A stretch of DNA of 64,000 nt from Bacteroidota bacterium (GCA_014860565.1 JACZJN010000197.1:25204-89203); one strand, 5' to 3'; shown: positions 1 through 10,540, numbered from the stretch's first letter. Notes: a model not told the origin generated them from the letters alone. Translations and numbers: made by a program.

Positions 1-279
1 GCGGAAAAGCGTCTCAAGAGCGGGGGACATGAACACGCGGGAGACGTCCCCTCCATAAACCTTCGGTTTTCCCTGCAGTACCCGATTCGTTTCTGCGCGA
101 AGCATGTCGAGATCAGCCCCGATCTTTTTAATGAGGGAAACGGGAACACCCTCGCCGTCGGCGAGCAGTGAAGCCAGCAGATGCGTCGGTTCAAGCTGCT
201 GATGGGAATGTTCGGCAGCGATGCCCTGTGCGGTAGTGATGGCGTCCTGCGCCTTCACCGTGAATTGATCCAATCTCAT
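1..279 (-). CDS. clpB: ATP-dependent chaperone ClpB, N-terminal part (truncated by window edge)
   Basis: Minus-strand translation MRLDQFTVKAQDAITTAQGIAAEHSHQQLEPTHLLASLLADGEGVPVSLIKKIG matches the Clp N domain; AGGAGG just upstream. Absent from the ORF track because it runs off the window. Confidence 0.93.
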   Translation of the reverse strand, partial: MRLDQFTVKAQDAITTAQGIAAEHSHQQLEPTHLLASLLADGEGVPVSLIKKIGADLDMLRAETNRVLQGKPKVYGGDVSRVFMSPALETLFR

Positions 280-291
280 TCTATTGTCCTC

Positions 292-1062
292 CTAGAAGCG
301 CATCCCCAACTCCCTGAGCAGGGCTGCCGCTTTTGTTTTCTGTTCTTCCGTCAGGTTGACAGGGATGGTCAGGTGCGTGCGGATGTACAGGTCACCGCCT
401 TGCCCCCGGTCGTTGAAACCCATTCCGCGTACGCGAAGCACCGCCTCTGGCTGTGTTCCGGGAACGATTTTGACGTTCACCCTCTTCCCCTGCGGGGTTC
501 GAACGCGGATCGTCGATCCCAGCAGTGCCTGGCCAAGGTTAATGGGGATATCGACGTACGCGTCGTCACCCTTACGCTTGAAAAATGCGTCATGCGTGGC
601 TTCAGGGTGCATCGCTTCGCTGTTGCTTTTCGCGCCGCCAAAATCGAAATGGTAGCTCCGGCTTCGCTGCGATGGACGACGGCTCCGATTTCCTGCCCCT
701 CCGAATAGCTGTGAGAAGATATCGTCGAGACCACCACCGAAGCCCCAGGTGAATTCTTCCTGTTCACCGCCGCGACCACGATAACCGCCAAAGCGGTTGA
801 TGAAATCCTCGTACGACATATTTCCCGGTGGAGGCTGCCCTGCGCCGTAGCGACGCAATTCGTCGTATTTCCGGCGCTTCTCGGTGTCCTTCAGCACCTC
901 ATACGCTTCGCCGATCTCCTTGAATTTAGACTCGGCACTTATATCGTCGGGATGCCTGTCCGGATGATATTCCTTCGCCAGCTTCCGATACGCCTGTTTG
1001 ATTTCCGCTTCGGTCGCGGACTCGGCGACTTGCAATATTTCGTAGTAGTTCTTTTGATTCAT
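292..1062 (-). CDS. DnaJ/CbpA-type co-chaperone (J domain plus C-terminal substrate-binding domain)
   Basis: N-terminal J domain with HPD (YHPDRHPDD), Gly/Phe-rich linker, DnaJ C-terminal domain; no Cys zinc repeats. Directly upstream of clpB. Confidence 0.95.
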   Translation of the reverse strand: MNQKNYYEILQVAESATEAEIKQAYRKLAKEYHPDRHPDDISAESKFKEIGEAYEVLKDTEKRRKYDELRRYGAGQPPPGNMSYEDFINRFGGYRGRGGEQEEFTWGFGGGLDDIFSQLFGGAGNRSRRPSQRSRSYHFDFGGAKSNSEAMHPEATHDAFFKRKGDDAYVDIPINLGQALLGSTIRVRTPQGKRVNVKIVPGTQPEAVLRVRGMGFNDRGQGGDLYIRTHLTIPVNLTEEQKTKAAALLRELGMRF

Positions 1063-1122
1063 GGTAATCCTGTTCTAATGCAATCATCATACCAAAGCGC
1101 TTTTAAGGGAAAAATCAACCAC

Positions 1123-1278
1123 ATTGGCATCATTTGTTGCCAATACGTCGCCACACTATGACATATTGGCATGCTCATGACATTTATTGTAAATTCATAG
1201 GCCTTCTAGGGTCATATTGTCATGCAAATATGCCATTATTGACAATCAACGTAATTGGCATAACAGTTGAGTATACTC
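1123..1278. promoter_or_regulatory. Divergent heat-shock promoter region with repeated ATTGGCA/TGCCAAT sites
   Basis: ATTGGCA-N8-TGCCAAT perfect inverted repeat at 1123-1144; further ATTGGCA at 1165-1171 and 1254-1260; TTGTCA-N17-TGACAA at 1217-1245; GAGTATACTC palindrome at 1269-1278; lies between dnaJ (-) and hsp20 (+). Confidence 0.5.
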
Positions 1279-1335
1279 TTGGCGAAGAAACAAATCACGA
1301 TTCAACGATCTTAACCTAACAGGAGGAATGATACC

Positions 1336-1776
1336 ATGACAGTCGTACGCTGGAACCCCGTCAACGAAATGATGAACCTGCAGCGCGAGATGAACCGCTT
1401 TTTCAACGGCATGCCGACCCGTCGGGAGCGCGACGAAGACTATGAGTCCGCGGTCTGGAGTCCGATGACCGACATCACCGAAGACGCCGACAAGTATGAG
1501 CTGACCTTCGATATTCCTGGAATGACGAAGGAAAACATCAAGATGAATTTCACCGACAACACGCTGAAAATCAGCGGCGAACGCAAATCCGAAGTGGAGA
1601 AGAAGGACGCAACCTGCCATCGGGTCGAGCGGTTGAGCGGGAAATTCTATCGCAGCTTCAACTTCCCGACGCAGGTGGATGCAGAGCATATTTCCGCTTC
1701 GTACAAGGATGGCGTCCTCATCGTGACGGTCCCCAAGTCCGAGGAAGTCAAACCTCGTCAGATCTCCATCAACTGA
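1336..1776 (+). CDS. Hsp20/alpha-crystallin family small heat shock protein
   Basis: Alpha-crystallin domain (YELTFDIPGMTKENIKMNFTDNTLKISGERK ... ISASYKDGVLIVTVPKSE); strong AGGAGG SD at 1321. Confidence 0.96.
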   Translation: MTVVRWNPVNEMMNLQREMNRFFNGMPTRRERDEDYESAVWSPMTDITEDADKYELTFDIPGMTKENIKMNFTDNTLKISGERKSEVEKKDATCHRVERLSGKFYRSFNFPTQVDAEHISASYKDGVLIVTVPKSEEVKPRQISIN

Positions 1777-1842
1777 TATTTTTCAATCACATCGCTTTTC
1801 GCGCACATCATCCCCCGGTGGGTTTGCTCTCCGGGGGATTTT

Positions 1843-2907
1843 CTATTCCGAGTGTCTTCCTGAGGGAATGGATCCACTCATGAGCACACCGATCGGCTTG
1901 AGGGGTTCGATATTTTCAAAAATGATCTTCAGAATCGACATTATGGGCACCGCGAGTATCATACCCCAGATTCCCCACAGCCAGCCCCAGAAAATCAGTG
2001 CAACCAACACAAGAAGCGGACTGAGGTTGAGACTGAATTCCATGACCTTGGGCTCGACCACGTTGCCCATGATCCCCTGCGTCACGGCAAGCAGTGCGAG
2101 TATAAGCAGCGGTGTGGACACGGAATCGAACTGCAGAAAGGAAATCGTGATGGGGAAAATGATCGCGACGATCGAGCCGATATTGGGAATAAAATTCAAC
2201 AGGAAGGTCAGGAATCCCCAGAGCAGCGCAAAATCCACCCCGAAAATGATGAGAATGCCCGTCGTCAGCGCTCCAGTCGCCAGACTGATGAGCGTCTTGG
2301 CGATCAGATATTGCCGCACGCGCTGATCGATGCTCACGAGCATGGCGGAAAGGGCCTGGGAATGGCGTTTGACCATCGAGTAGCGCACTTTGGCGACAAG
2401 ATCCCCGCTTCCGGCCAGTATGAAGAACATCAGGAGGAGTATCAGGAAGATATTGCCCAATCCCGAAAAAACGGATCCAGCGCCCGAGGTCACGACGGAA
2501 GTAAGTGCGGAGAAATCAACCAGGTCCCCGAACCCGAAATTTTCCGGTTTGATATCGAAGCGGGCGGCAAAGTGATCGAGTTTGAGGGTGAGTTCGCGCA
2601 GGATCAGTGAGAGTTTGTCCTGATATTTCGGCGCCTCGCGGATAAAAGACTCGAAGCTGGAATAGACAATTACCGACAGCCCGAAAAAGAGTCCCGAAAT
2701 GAAAATGAATACCATCAGGAGTGCAAGCGGAGCGGGAATCTTCTTCTTTTTCAGATACAGGACGAATGGCTTGAAAATGTAAGAAAGGAATATGGCGAGA
2801 ATGAAGGGAAGAAGCACGGATTGCAGTTGATACAACAATACACCCGTTGCGAAAACGACGATAATTCCAAGAAAAACATTTGTCAGCTGTAATTCTTTGC
2901 TTTCCAT
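1843..2907 (-). CDS. AI-2E family transporter (PerM-like) membrane protein
   Basis: Multi-TM protein with the C-terminal GNVVEPKVMEFSLNLSPLLVLVALIFWGWLWGIWGMILAVP signature; start taken at MESKELQLTN. Confidence 0.92.
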   Translation of the reverse strand: MESKELQLTNVFLGIIVVFATGVLLYQLQSVLLPFILAIFLSYIFKPFVLYLKKKKIPAPLALLMVFIFISGLFFGLSVIVYSSFESFIREAPKYQDKLSLILRELTLKLDHFAARFDIKPENFGFGDLVDFSALTSVVTSGAGSVFSGLGNIFLILLLMFFILAGSGDLVAKVRYSMVKRHSQALSAMLVSIDQRVRQYLIAKTLISLATGALTTGILIIFGVDFALLWGFLTFLLNFIPNIGSIVAIIFPITISFLQFDSVSTPLLILALLAVTQGIMGNVVEPKVMEFSLNLSPLLVLVALIFWGWLWGIWGMILAVPIMSILKIIFENIEPLKPIGVLMSGSIPSGRHSE

Positions 2908-3202
2908 TGGCGCTCCTATAACGGAATATCCCAAAGTACACCGATCCGGGATGAATCGAAAGCCCCATGAATCCCTTGGCCCCCATACGACATCCCATGT
3001 TTCATGGGCCTGATTTCCCGGGTCCGACAATCCAGGCCGGCAGGAAAGCGAAGGAAATTTCCGATCGCAGGACAGAAGACGCTGCGAAGGACTATTTCAC
3101 TGCATGTCGCGAGGGCTTGACCGGTATTGTAAAAAGGTGGTAACTTTTTATTCGTCTCGCCTTGGGCGGGACCGCATGGAGTTACTACTAGTACGGAGAC
3201 CT

Positions 3203-3940
3203 ATGAAGAAGAAGATCATTGTGAAAGCTCTTATTATGCTTTCGCTTGCAATCGGACTGGCCTCGATGCCCGCCATGATGTCGGGAGCCCCGATACCCAA
3301 CGGCAGCAGCAAGGACGCCAAGACCACCAAAGCTGAAAAGAAACGGATTGCCAGAAAAGAACGCGCACTATCTGTGCTTCGCGAGTACCTGCCCCGGTAC
3401 GCTGATATTCTCGAAACAGAGATGGTCAGGTTTGAAGACGCGTTTTACGGCGGAAGTTCGTTACTCCCCATCAAGACAAACTTCGACGCTCGCTCACCGT
3501 TTACCAATCCCTTCATGCGCCTGCAGCTGATGCAGGTGATCAATGACTGGCTCGGAACCCGCTACCGCTTCGGCGGACGGTCGAAAGCCGGCGTTGACTG
3601 CTCGGGTTTCACTTCAAAAGCGATGACCGAGGCGCTCGGGCACGATTTCATCGGGAGTTCCCGCGTGCAGGCTGCACAGTTCTCCCCGATTATCAGCGTG
3701 GACAGTCTCCAATTCGGCGATATCATCTTTTTCACCGGCACGAGCCGCCGCTCCAATCGCATCGGACACGTGGGCATCTATCTGGGGAACGGTGTTTTCG
3801 CGCATTCCTCGACATCGGTCGGCGTGACGTTCAATCACCTGAGTGACGGGTACTATTCACGTCGGTATCGCTTCGGAGGACGCTTCACAAACAGCCCCGC
3901 CTCAGACATAGAACGGGCCGGCGTCTACGCGCACCCCTGA
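3203..3940 (+). CDS. Exported C40/NlpC-P60 family peptidase
   Basis: Signal peptide MKKKIIVKALIMLSLAIGLASMPAMMSG; catalytic motifs AGVDCSGFT, RIGHVGIYLGNG. Confidence 0.93.
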   Translation: MKKKIIVKALIMLSLAIGLASMPAMMSGAPIPNGSSKDAKTTKAEKKRIARKERALSVLREYLPRYADILETEMVRFEDAFYGGSSLLPIKTNFDARSPFTNPFMRLQLMQVINDWLGTRYRFGGRSKAGVDCSGFTSKAMTEALGHDFIGSSRVQAAQFSPIISVDSLQFGDIIFFTGTSRRSNRIGHVGIYLGNGVFAHSSTSVGVTFNHLSDGYYSRRYRFGGRFTNSPASDIERAGVYAHP

Positions 3941-3992
3941 TCTCTATCGAGAAGCACTCCGCTCACCCCTGAATTTCATCTGTAGAAATTGG

Positions 3993-4018
3993 AAAGTCCG
4001 CCACGTGGCGGACTTTTT
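3993..4018. terminator. Intrinsic terminator (24-bp perfect palindrome plus T tract)
   Basis: AAAGTCCGCCACGTGGCGGACTTTTT between convergent genes. Confidence 0.85.
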
Positions 4019-4039
4019 CATTTTGTCTGTCCTGTTCCG

Positions 4040-4675
4040 TTAATCAGCGACTTGCGGCTTTTCGCGACGAAGCTCTGTCTTGAACACCATATCCCAGAGA
4101 GGCGAACTCACTCCGAAGCCGTTTTCCGGGTCCTGGAAGTGGTGGCGCATGTGCAGCTCGCGCAACCTGCCAAAAAACTTCCCCTTGATCGGGAAATGGT
4201 GAACAGCGTAGTGCGTCATGTCATAAAACAGATAACCCGTGAGAAAGCCCGCGGAAAACGGTGCGGCAGCAGGGAACCCCATGACAGCGGCGAACAGAAA
4301 GTAGAAAAGGCCGGCAAGGGGAAGACTGATGGTCGGCACCATCACCAGGCGCAGCGGATCACTGGGATAGTCGTGATGTACGCCATGAAACATCCAGTGG
4401 ATGCGCGCTCCCCATGCGCTCGTCGGTTTATAATGGAATATGAAACGATGAAGAAAGTACTCCGCAAAGGTCCAGAACGCCAGTCCGATGAGCGCAAGCG
4501 GAACGATCGTCACGATGCGCAGCGCGTAATGTTCAACGGACAAGAAAAGCAGAGCCGCGATGATCGGGACGAAAAACAGAAGCGGAACAACCCAATGCAC
4601 ATGTGAGAGAAACTCGGCGATGTCATTCTGAAACATCCGGGGAGTTTCGCGCTTATTCGATACATACATCTTCAT
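4040..4675 (-). CDS. Fatty acid hydroxylase / sterol desaturase family membrane protein
   Basis: Histidine clusters HRFIFH, HGVHHDYP, HYAVHH, HMRHH typical of the FA hydroxylase superfamily. Confidence 0.9.
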   Translation of the reverse strand: MKMYVSNKRETPRMFQNDIAEFLSHVHWVVPLLFFVPIIAALLFLSVEHYALRIVTIVPLALIGLAFWTFAEYFLHRFIFHYKPTSAWGARIHWMFHGVHHDYPSDPLRLVMVPTISLPLAGLFYFLFAAVMGFPAAAPFSAGFLTGYLFYDMTHYAVHHFPIKGKFFGRLRELHMRHHFQDPENGFGVSSPLWDMVFKTELRREKPQVAD

Positions 4676-4873
4676 GAAACAGCTCTCGGGAAGATTCAAT
4701 GCAGCTATAACAGCCGACCACCTGCATTGCGTTCCATTACGGTCAATTTGGGAGTCGTCCGGATGAAAAATATGCGCCCCGGCCTCATGACCGGGGGCGC
4801 TTCCAATCTGCATCCGAGGTTCAGGTCACGTTCTGACACATCTCACCAGCGACCTATGAGAGGGAGGTCGGTC

Positions 4874-5890
4874 CTAACGTTCGACGACGACGATACCGCC
4901 GATGGTTGTTCGCAGGGAGATGGAACGGATATGCTCGAGCGTGAGCATGCTGTACCATTTCAGATCGTTTGACGCAACGTACACCACCTTGTTGTTGTGG
5001 TTGACGGCGATGCCGTTGAGCACGACGCCCGAGTTGAAAATCTTGGTGATTTCGTTCTTGGATGCGTCGATAACGTTGACGCCGTCGATTTCCTTGAACG
5101 TATCCTTGTGGTTGAGCACAAAGGCGTATTTTCCGTCGGGACTGAAGATGATACGCTTCTGGATACCAGTGTGGTATTTCGGAACGTCGATCACGCCGGT
5201 CTGCTGATTATTGGCCGTGTTGATCACCTGGATCTTGTTCGCCGAGCCATAGGTCACGTAGCCGAGCGCGGCGGTCGGGCTGCAGGCAATGCCCCAGACA
5301 TTGCTTTCAAACCCGGCAAGCAGCTTGACGCTGCCGACCTGCTTGTTGTCCTCGGTATTGAAGACGCGGATACCTTCACCCTTGTTCACGACAAAGAGCT
5401 TCGTCCCGTCGCCGGATACCGCCATCGCACTGATATTCTTTCCAGCGTCGAATTGTGCGGTGACATTTTCCTTCTGTGTATCGATGACGTACACGCGAAG
5501 ATCGCGCGAAGGATCATCGGAGCGTTCGGCAACATAGACGCGTGTACCTTCCCAGTTCCGGATCATGACACCGGTATTGATGCCCCTGCGGTTCACTGGC
5601 AGACGCAGTACCTGCACTTCTCTCGCTTCCGCCAGATCAACGATTGATACCGTGATATCTCCCGTGTTGCTGACATAGAGTCTCGACAGGTCTGCGTTCA
5701 GCACGACATCGAGTGGATCGCGGCCCACCTGGATGCGCTGCACCAGACGGCTGCTACCGGGATCGACCACGGCAATGTTCCCCTCGTCCGTCAGTGCGGC
5801 ATAAACAAATGGTTTCTGTGCGGACGCAATTTCACTGCAGAGAAGCACTGCCAGGACAAACAGGGCGAAAGCGGTGAGGAATGGTTTCAT
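4874..5890 (-). CDS. Exported YVTN-family beta-propeller protein
   Basis: Signal peptide MKPFLTAFALFVLAVLLCSEIASA; YVTN-type repeats (RLYVSNTGDITVSIVDLA, KLFVVNKGEGIRVFNTEDN). Confidence 0.88.
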   Translation of the reverse strand: MKPFLTAFALFVLAVLLCSEIASAQKPFVYAALTDEGNIAVVDPGSSRLVQRIQVGRDPLDVVLNADLSRLYVSNTGDITVSIVDLAEAREVQVLRLPVNRRGINTGVMIRNWEGTRVYVAERSDDPSRDLRVYVIDTQKENVTAQFDAGKNISAMAVSGDGTKLFVVNKGEGIRVFNTEDNKQVGSVKLLAGFESNVWGIACSPTAALGYVTYGSANKIQVINTANNQQTGVIDVPKYHTGIQKRIIFSPDGKYAFVLNHKDTFKEIDGVNVIDASKNEITKIFNSGVVLNGIAVNHNNKVVYVASNDLKWYSMLTLEHIRSISLRTTIGGIVVVER

Positions 5891-6093
5891 AAGTAAACTC
5901 GTTTGGCTATGGGTAAGGACTACTCGGCTGAATACAATGGTAGCAAACAGGGATGTCTCAATCAAGAACAGAGGACGAAAAACACTCTTTGAGGTAAAAA
6001 GCCACCGCAACAATTCCTGTGGGGCACGCATAGTTCCATTGATTCCGAGACCGCATATTCCGATAATACGTAAATGAATGCAGGACTGTTCCC

Positions 6094-7314
6094 ATGAGAG
6101 TGTATTTCCCGATTCTGTTCAGCATGGTTGTGATCGCGATTCTCAGTGGATTCGAGATCCTCCTCCTGAAGAAACTCCATCGTGACTGGTGGCAATACCG
6201 GAAGGTACGGCAGCTATCGTACGGCATCCCCCTTGCGGGTATTGCCGGTCTGACCTTGTGGGCATTGGGAGTGGCGCTCGAGTTCGATTTGATCGTCACC
6301 ATTGGCGCATCGCTTACGACCGGAATTCTGGTACTCGGACTCGCGCTCATGATCTCCCTGCCGCTCTCTGGCGTTTTTCATGCCATCGACAGGTTCGTCT
6401 CCTTTCTTCTTCGGAAGCGGAGTGAGCGGCGAGGCAATGAACCGCCTCCTGATCCGTCGCGACGAAGACTCCTCACGACATCCGCCGCGGCTTTCCCGAT
6501 TCTCGCGATCGCCGCGGGCGGGAAAGGCCTGGCGACGGCGTACAGCGAGCCACGCATGCCCGTCATCCCGCTGCACTATCCGGATCTTCCGGCGGGCCTC
6601 GAGGGTCTGCGTATTCTTCACATCACCGACGTACACATCGGCCTGATTATCGGCTTTGATGAAGTGGAACGGATGGTCGAGCTCTCCGCAGCGCAAAAGC
6701 CTGATCTCGTGCTGCTGACCGGTGATTTTTCAGACGACGCCGACAGCTACCTCGACGCGCTTCGGCTGGCGGGGCAAATACCTGCCCGTTACGGCGGCTT
6801 CGCCTCCATCGGAAACCATGAATATTTCCGAGGCATCAAGGCCATCGTGAGAGCGTATGAAAAGGGTCCTATTCCCCTGTTCATAAACAGCGGCACAAAC
6901 ATCGATATTGGTGGCACGCCGCTTTATATCGCCGGTGTCGATGATCCGCGCTCCAATTTCGGACTCCCCGCGGGTTTCTTTGAACGCGGCATCGACGTTG
7001 CCATGCGCGATGCTCCGTCGAATGTGTTTTCCATACTCATGTGCCATCGCCCCAATGGATTCGATGCCGCCGCGCAAGCCGGCATTCCGCTCACGCTCTC
7101 GGGCCACACCCACGGCGGCCAGATCGGCTTCAATGGGCGCAGCCTTCTTTATGCCACCAATCCCGAGAAATACATGTGGGGGCAATATCAGAAAAACGGA
7201 TCCCAGTTGTACGTCTCGTCGGGAGCGGGACACTGGTTCCCCTATCGTCTGGGCTGCCCGACCGAAATTCCCCTCTACGTGTTGACGTCCATCCCCCCCT
7301 CGGCTCAGGAGTGA
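6094..7314 (+). CDS. Membrane-anchored metallophosphoesterase (YkuE-like)
   Basis: N-terminal TM helices, TAT-like RRRLLTTSAAAFP segment, then LRILHITDVHIG, LLTGDFSDD, IGNHEY, LSGHTHGGQIG. Confidence 0.93.
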   Translation: MRVYFPILFSMVVIAILSGFEILLLKKLHRDWWQYRKVRQLSYGIPLAGIAGLTLWALGVALEFDLIVTIGASLTTGILVLGLALMISLPLSGVFHAIDRFVSFLLRKRSERRGNEPPPDPSRRRLLTTSAAAFPILAIAAGGKGLATAYSEPRMPVIPLHYPDLPAGLEGLRILHITDVHIGLIIGFDEVERMVELSAAQKPDLVLLTGDFSDDADSYLDALRLAGQIPARYGGFASIGNHEYFRGIKAIVRAYEKGPIPLFINSGTNIDIGGTPLYIAGVDDPRSNFGLPAGFFERGIDVAMRDAPSNVFSILMCHRPNGFDAAAQAGIPLTLSGHTHGGQIGFNGRSLLYATNPEKYMWGQYQKNGSQLYVSSGAGHWFPYRLGCPTEIPLYVLTSIPPSAQE

Positions 7315-8012
7315 TCGGCCAGCCAGCGCACGAGCGGCGCCATCGCGGCAAAATGCTCCACGAGGCTGTCGAGTAGCGCCGCCTCCGTCACCTGCGCAAC
7401 GGGGAGGGTCTGCCAGCAGAGAAACTGCTTTTTTTTCAGAAGATCGGCATCAGGATGTTCCTTGTCGTATCCCTGCGGTACGCGGGTCAGTTCCTCCCCC
7501 ACCAGTTCACCAAAAAACCGTTTGAATTTCTTTTCCTTCAAAATGGCGCGCAGCGGCGCTGCATCCGCATCAATGGCCTTGCGCAGATTTTTCAGACGGT
7601 CGCCCTGCGGTGCGTATAATCCGCCCCCGATTCCCAGTTCGTCGGGCGTGATGTGGAAGTAGAATGCCGCATCGATCTTACGGTCGAAACCGCGGTAGGT
7701 AAACGCGGCGGCGATCCAAACCTTGTACGGCGATTTATCCGCACTGAAGCGCACGTCACGATAGATCCGGTACATCGCCTTTTTCGGTTCAAGTACGATA
7801 TCGGGATCGATCGCGTGAAGCCGCGCTGCCAGGCTGCTCAGCAGCATCTGCATCGGGTCCTTTACATTCTGCTCATATCGCTGCTTGTGTTCCGCAAACC
7901 ACTCGCGGTTGTTGTTTTTCTTCAGGTCCTTGAGAAACTTCAATGTGTCTTTGGGGAAACCGTCGAAGGGAGGAAGGGTGTCTTCATTGAAGGGATTTAT
8001 CTGTCGGGCCAT
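7305..8012 (-). CDS. DUF2461 / TIGR02453 family protein
   Basis: FDGFPKDTLKFLKDLKKNNNREWFAEHKQRYE ... YRIYRDVRFSADKSPYK signature. Confidence 0.92.
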   Translation of the reverse strand: MARQINPFNEDTLPPFDGFPKDTLKFLKDLKKNNNREWFAEHKQRYEQNVKDPMQMLLSSLAARLHAIDPDIVLEPKKAMYRIYRDVRFSADKSPYKVWIAAAFTYRGFDRKIDAAFYFHITPDELGIGGGLYAPQGDRLKNLRKAIDADAAPLRAILKEKKFKRFFGELVGEELTRVPQGYDKEHPDADLLKKKQFLCWQTLPVAQVTEAALLDSLVEHFAAMAPLVRWLADHS

Positions 8013-8797
8013 GGGAAACTCGCATGATTGTTGAACTGATGGTGAATGTCCTTGTCTTCGTATCGATCTCCCGGAGAAGCGAGATCCTCCTCTGAGTATC
8101 CGCTGAACACCTCCTGAATATCGACGACACGCCTGTCGTCGTCGACGCGAAAGCGCAGTCGCCAGGTGCGATACGCCAGCATGTACTCTTCTGACACATG
8201 CCCGGAGGGGTACACGCGCTTGCGCGCTCCGTCGCGAGGCGCTGCCTCGAGCTGGGTGCGCGCGAAGGGGAAAATGTCGACGCCGTGTTCACGCAGCCAG
8301 GCCAGCTGCGCCTCGGCACGTTGCTGGCACTGCACGGTATACAATTCCTCGTTTCTCGGTACCCAGCCCGTCGCCGCGTCTGTGAAACTGTCGGCATACG
8401 GCAGGTAGGGCTTGATATCCAGCACCGGCGTTCCGTCCAGCAGATCGCATTCGGCGATGTGCAGCGTCAGTCCGTCGATTCCGAGAAGGCGCACACAGCT
8501 GAGGCCGACCGGATTCGGCCGATACGGTGCGCGGGTGGCGAACACGCCGACCTTGTCCGCACGGTGGCGGGGGACATGGACCCGCGGCTTCCAGCCCGTG
8601 TTCAGGTGAAAAACGTATATGAGCCAGATGCGTTCAAATCCTTCGAGATCATCCAGCGCCTGTTCGAAATTACGGCCGGGAAGCAGAAGCACGCGCGCGG
8701 TATGCGATGCATCGAGCGTACCCTGCCGCGGTACGTCATAGCGGTTGCGCCGCTCAGAGGCCACGGTGGCGATCGGGTTGAAGGTCCAGGAGTCCAT
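7997..8797 (-). CDS. trmO: tRNA (N6-threonylcarbamoyladenosine37-N6)-methyltransferase TrmO (TsaA/YaeB family)
   Basis: FEQALDDLEGFERIWLIYVFHLN, RAPYRPNPVGLSCVRLLGI, DLLDGTPVLDIKPYLPYADS. Confidence 0.93.
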   Translation of the reverse strand: MDSWTFNPIATVASERRNRYDVPRQGTLDASHTARVLLLPGRNFEQALDDLEGFERIWLIYVFHLNTGWKPRVHVPRHRADKVGVFATRAPYRPNPVGLSCVRLLGIDGLTLHIAECDLLDGTPVLDIKPYLPYADSFTDAATGWVPRNEELYTVQCQQRAEAQLAWLREHGVDIFPFARTQLEAAPRDGARKRVYPSGHVSEEYMLAYRTWRLRFRVDDDRRVVDIQEVFSGYSEEDLASPGDRYEDKDIHHQFNNHASFPWPDR

Positions 8798-8977
8798 CCG
8801 CTAATATAGGAAAGGACGGCGACGGGCGCGAGTTCGCTTACGCACGCTGATCGGTTGTGCCATTGCATGCATCTGACGGGAAACCGACCCCCAAGGGCAA
8901 ATGCGATGAAATGCGTATGTTAGGGATTGCGGCAGATGGCGCCGTGCATCCCACGCTTCGCAGAACGAGTGCAGTTC

Positions 8978-10540
8978 ATGGACCTTTACGATCTTATCCC
9001 TTTGGTAGACGAAATACCGGCCGACAGTCGTCCGCCCTTCGTCGAACTTCGCCAGTATCTCTGTTCGACAATCTTGGAGACGGAGGGATCGCCGCATCCG
9101 GTGTTTTCTCCGATCCCCGTGCGTGACGGCGATCTCGTGCGGTATCCGCTGCTCGGTTCATACCCGGATCTTGGTGAAAACGAGGCGGCGGCTGTCCTCG
9201 ACGCTGCGCTTGAGGCCTTTGACTCGGGGGACGGCGTCTGGCCCTCGCTTGCGCTCGAAGAACGGGCTGAGCGCGTACGAAATTTCATCGACGCGCTGCG
9301 CCCTTTGCGCGATGTGATTGCCCTGCACATTATGTGGGAAGTTGGGAAGGTGCATTCCGAGGCGCTGAATGAATTTGACCGCACGCTCGAATACGCTCTC
9401 GAAACCGTCGATGCGGCGCTTGCGCTCGACAAGCGTGAACGCCGGGATACTTCGCTGCAGCAGGTCATAGGGCGCGTCGATCTGCTGCCGATCGGTGTTG
9501 TACTCTGCGTCGGTCCGTACAATTATCCGTTCTATGAAACGCTGACCAACGCCATTCCCGCCCTGCTGATGGGCAACAGCGTGATCATCAAGGCGCCGCC
9601 ACGGGGAGGACTGCTCTACACCCACCTTCTGCCGCACTTCGCCGAAAATTTTCCCGCCGGCACGATCGGCCTGCTTTTCGGTGACGGCGAACGACTGCTG
9701 ACGCCGTTGATGGCTTCGGGATACATCGACGTTTTCGCCTTCATCGGCAGCAGTGCCGTAGCGGACAGTCTCATCGCACTGCATCCGCAACCACACCGAT
9801 TGCATAAAGTGCTGGGACTCGAAGCGAAAAATGCCGCCATCGTTTTTCCGGATGCGCCGATGGACATCACCATCGAGGAGTGCGTCAAGGGGGCGCTCGC
9901 ATTCAACGGACAGCGCTGCGCCGCCATCAAGATGATTCTCGTCCATGAAGATATCGCGGTGCCGCTGCTCGACCGTATGGTCGCCGAACTTGAGAAAATC
10001 GAGCCCGGCATGCCGTGGCACGATGTGCGCTGCACCCCGCTCAGCAGTCCTGAGCACGCCACCTGGCTGGCGGAGCTGCTCGATGATGCTGTATGCAGCG
10101 GCGCGACCGTTCGCAATTCAGACGGTGGAGAATGCGTGTACACCATGATGCGCCCCGCTCTGCTGACGGGCGTCACCGCGGACATGCGCATTTTCGAGGA
10201 AGAGCAGTTCGGCCCCATCATCCCTGTGCTGACCTTCCGCGAAGAGCATGAAGCGCTTTCCTATCTCAAGTATTCACGCTTCGGTCAGCAATGCAGCGTA
10301 TTCGGCACATCCCCCGAACAGCTGACACGCATCGTCACGTCGGCTGCGCGGTATGTCGGACGCGTCAACATCAACGGGAAATGCCAGCGTGGTCCTGATC
10401 ATTTCCCGTTTACCGGAAAGCGTGATTCCGCATTCGGTACCGTATCGATCGAAGAAGCTCTGCGGAGATTCTGCATCAGCACCGTCATCGCAACACCGGA
10501 ATATCCGGAGAACACGGAGCTCTGGACAAAGTTGTTTTAA
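8978..10540 (+). CDS. NADP-dependent glyceraldehyde-3-phosphate dehydrogenase-like aldehyde dehydrogenase (GapN-type)
   Basis: ALDH fold: GPYNYPFYETLTNAIPALLMGNSVIIKAPP, LGLEAKNAAIVFPDAP, FNGQRCAAIK catalytic Cys, FPFTGKRDSAFGTVSIEEALRRF C-terminus as in GapN. Confidence 0.88.
   Translation: MDLYDLIPLVDEIPADSRPPFVELRQYLCSTILETEGSPHPVFSPIPVRDGDLVRYPLLGSYPDLGENEAAAVLDAALEAFDSGDGVWPSLALEERAERVRNFIDALRPLRDVIALHIMWEVGKVHSEALNEFDRTLEYALETVDAALALDKRERRDTSLQQVIGRVDLLPIGVVLCVGPYNYPFYETLTNAIPALLMGNSVIIKAPPRGGLLYTHLLPHFAENFPAGTIGLLFGDGERLLTPLMASGYIDVFAFIGSSAVADSLIALHPQPHRLHKVLGLEAKNAAIVFPDAPMDITIEECVKGALAFNGQRCAAIKMILVHEDIAVPLLDRMVAELEKIEPGMPWHDVRCTPLSSPEHATWLAELLDDAVCSGATVRNSDGGECVYTMMRPALLTGVTADMRIFEEEQFGPIIPVLTFREEHEALSYLKYSRFGQQCSVFGTSPEQLTRIVTSAARYVGRVNINGKCQRGPDHFPFTGKRDSAFGTVSIEEALRRFCISTVIATPEYPENTELWTKLF

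Noticed and set aside
7290-7300. C7 run near the 3' end of the metallophosphoesterase as a contingency tract
   Set aside because: It lies in the last few codons where frame change would have little effect; the reading frame is intact.
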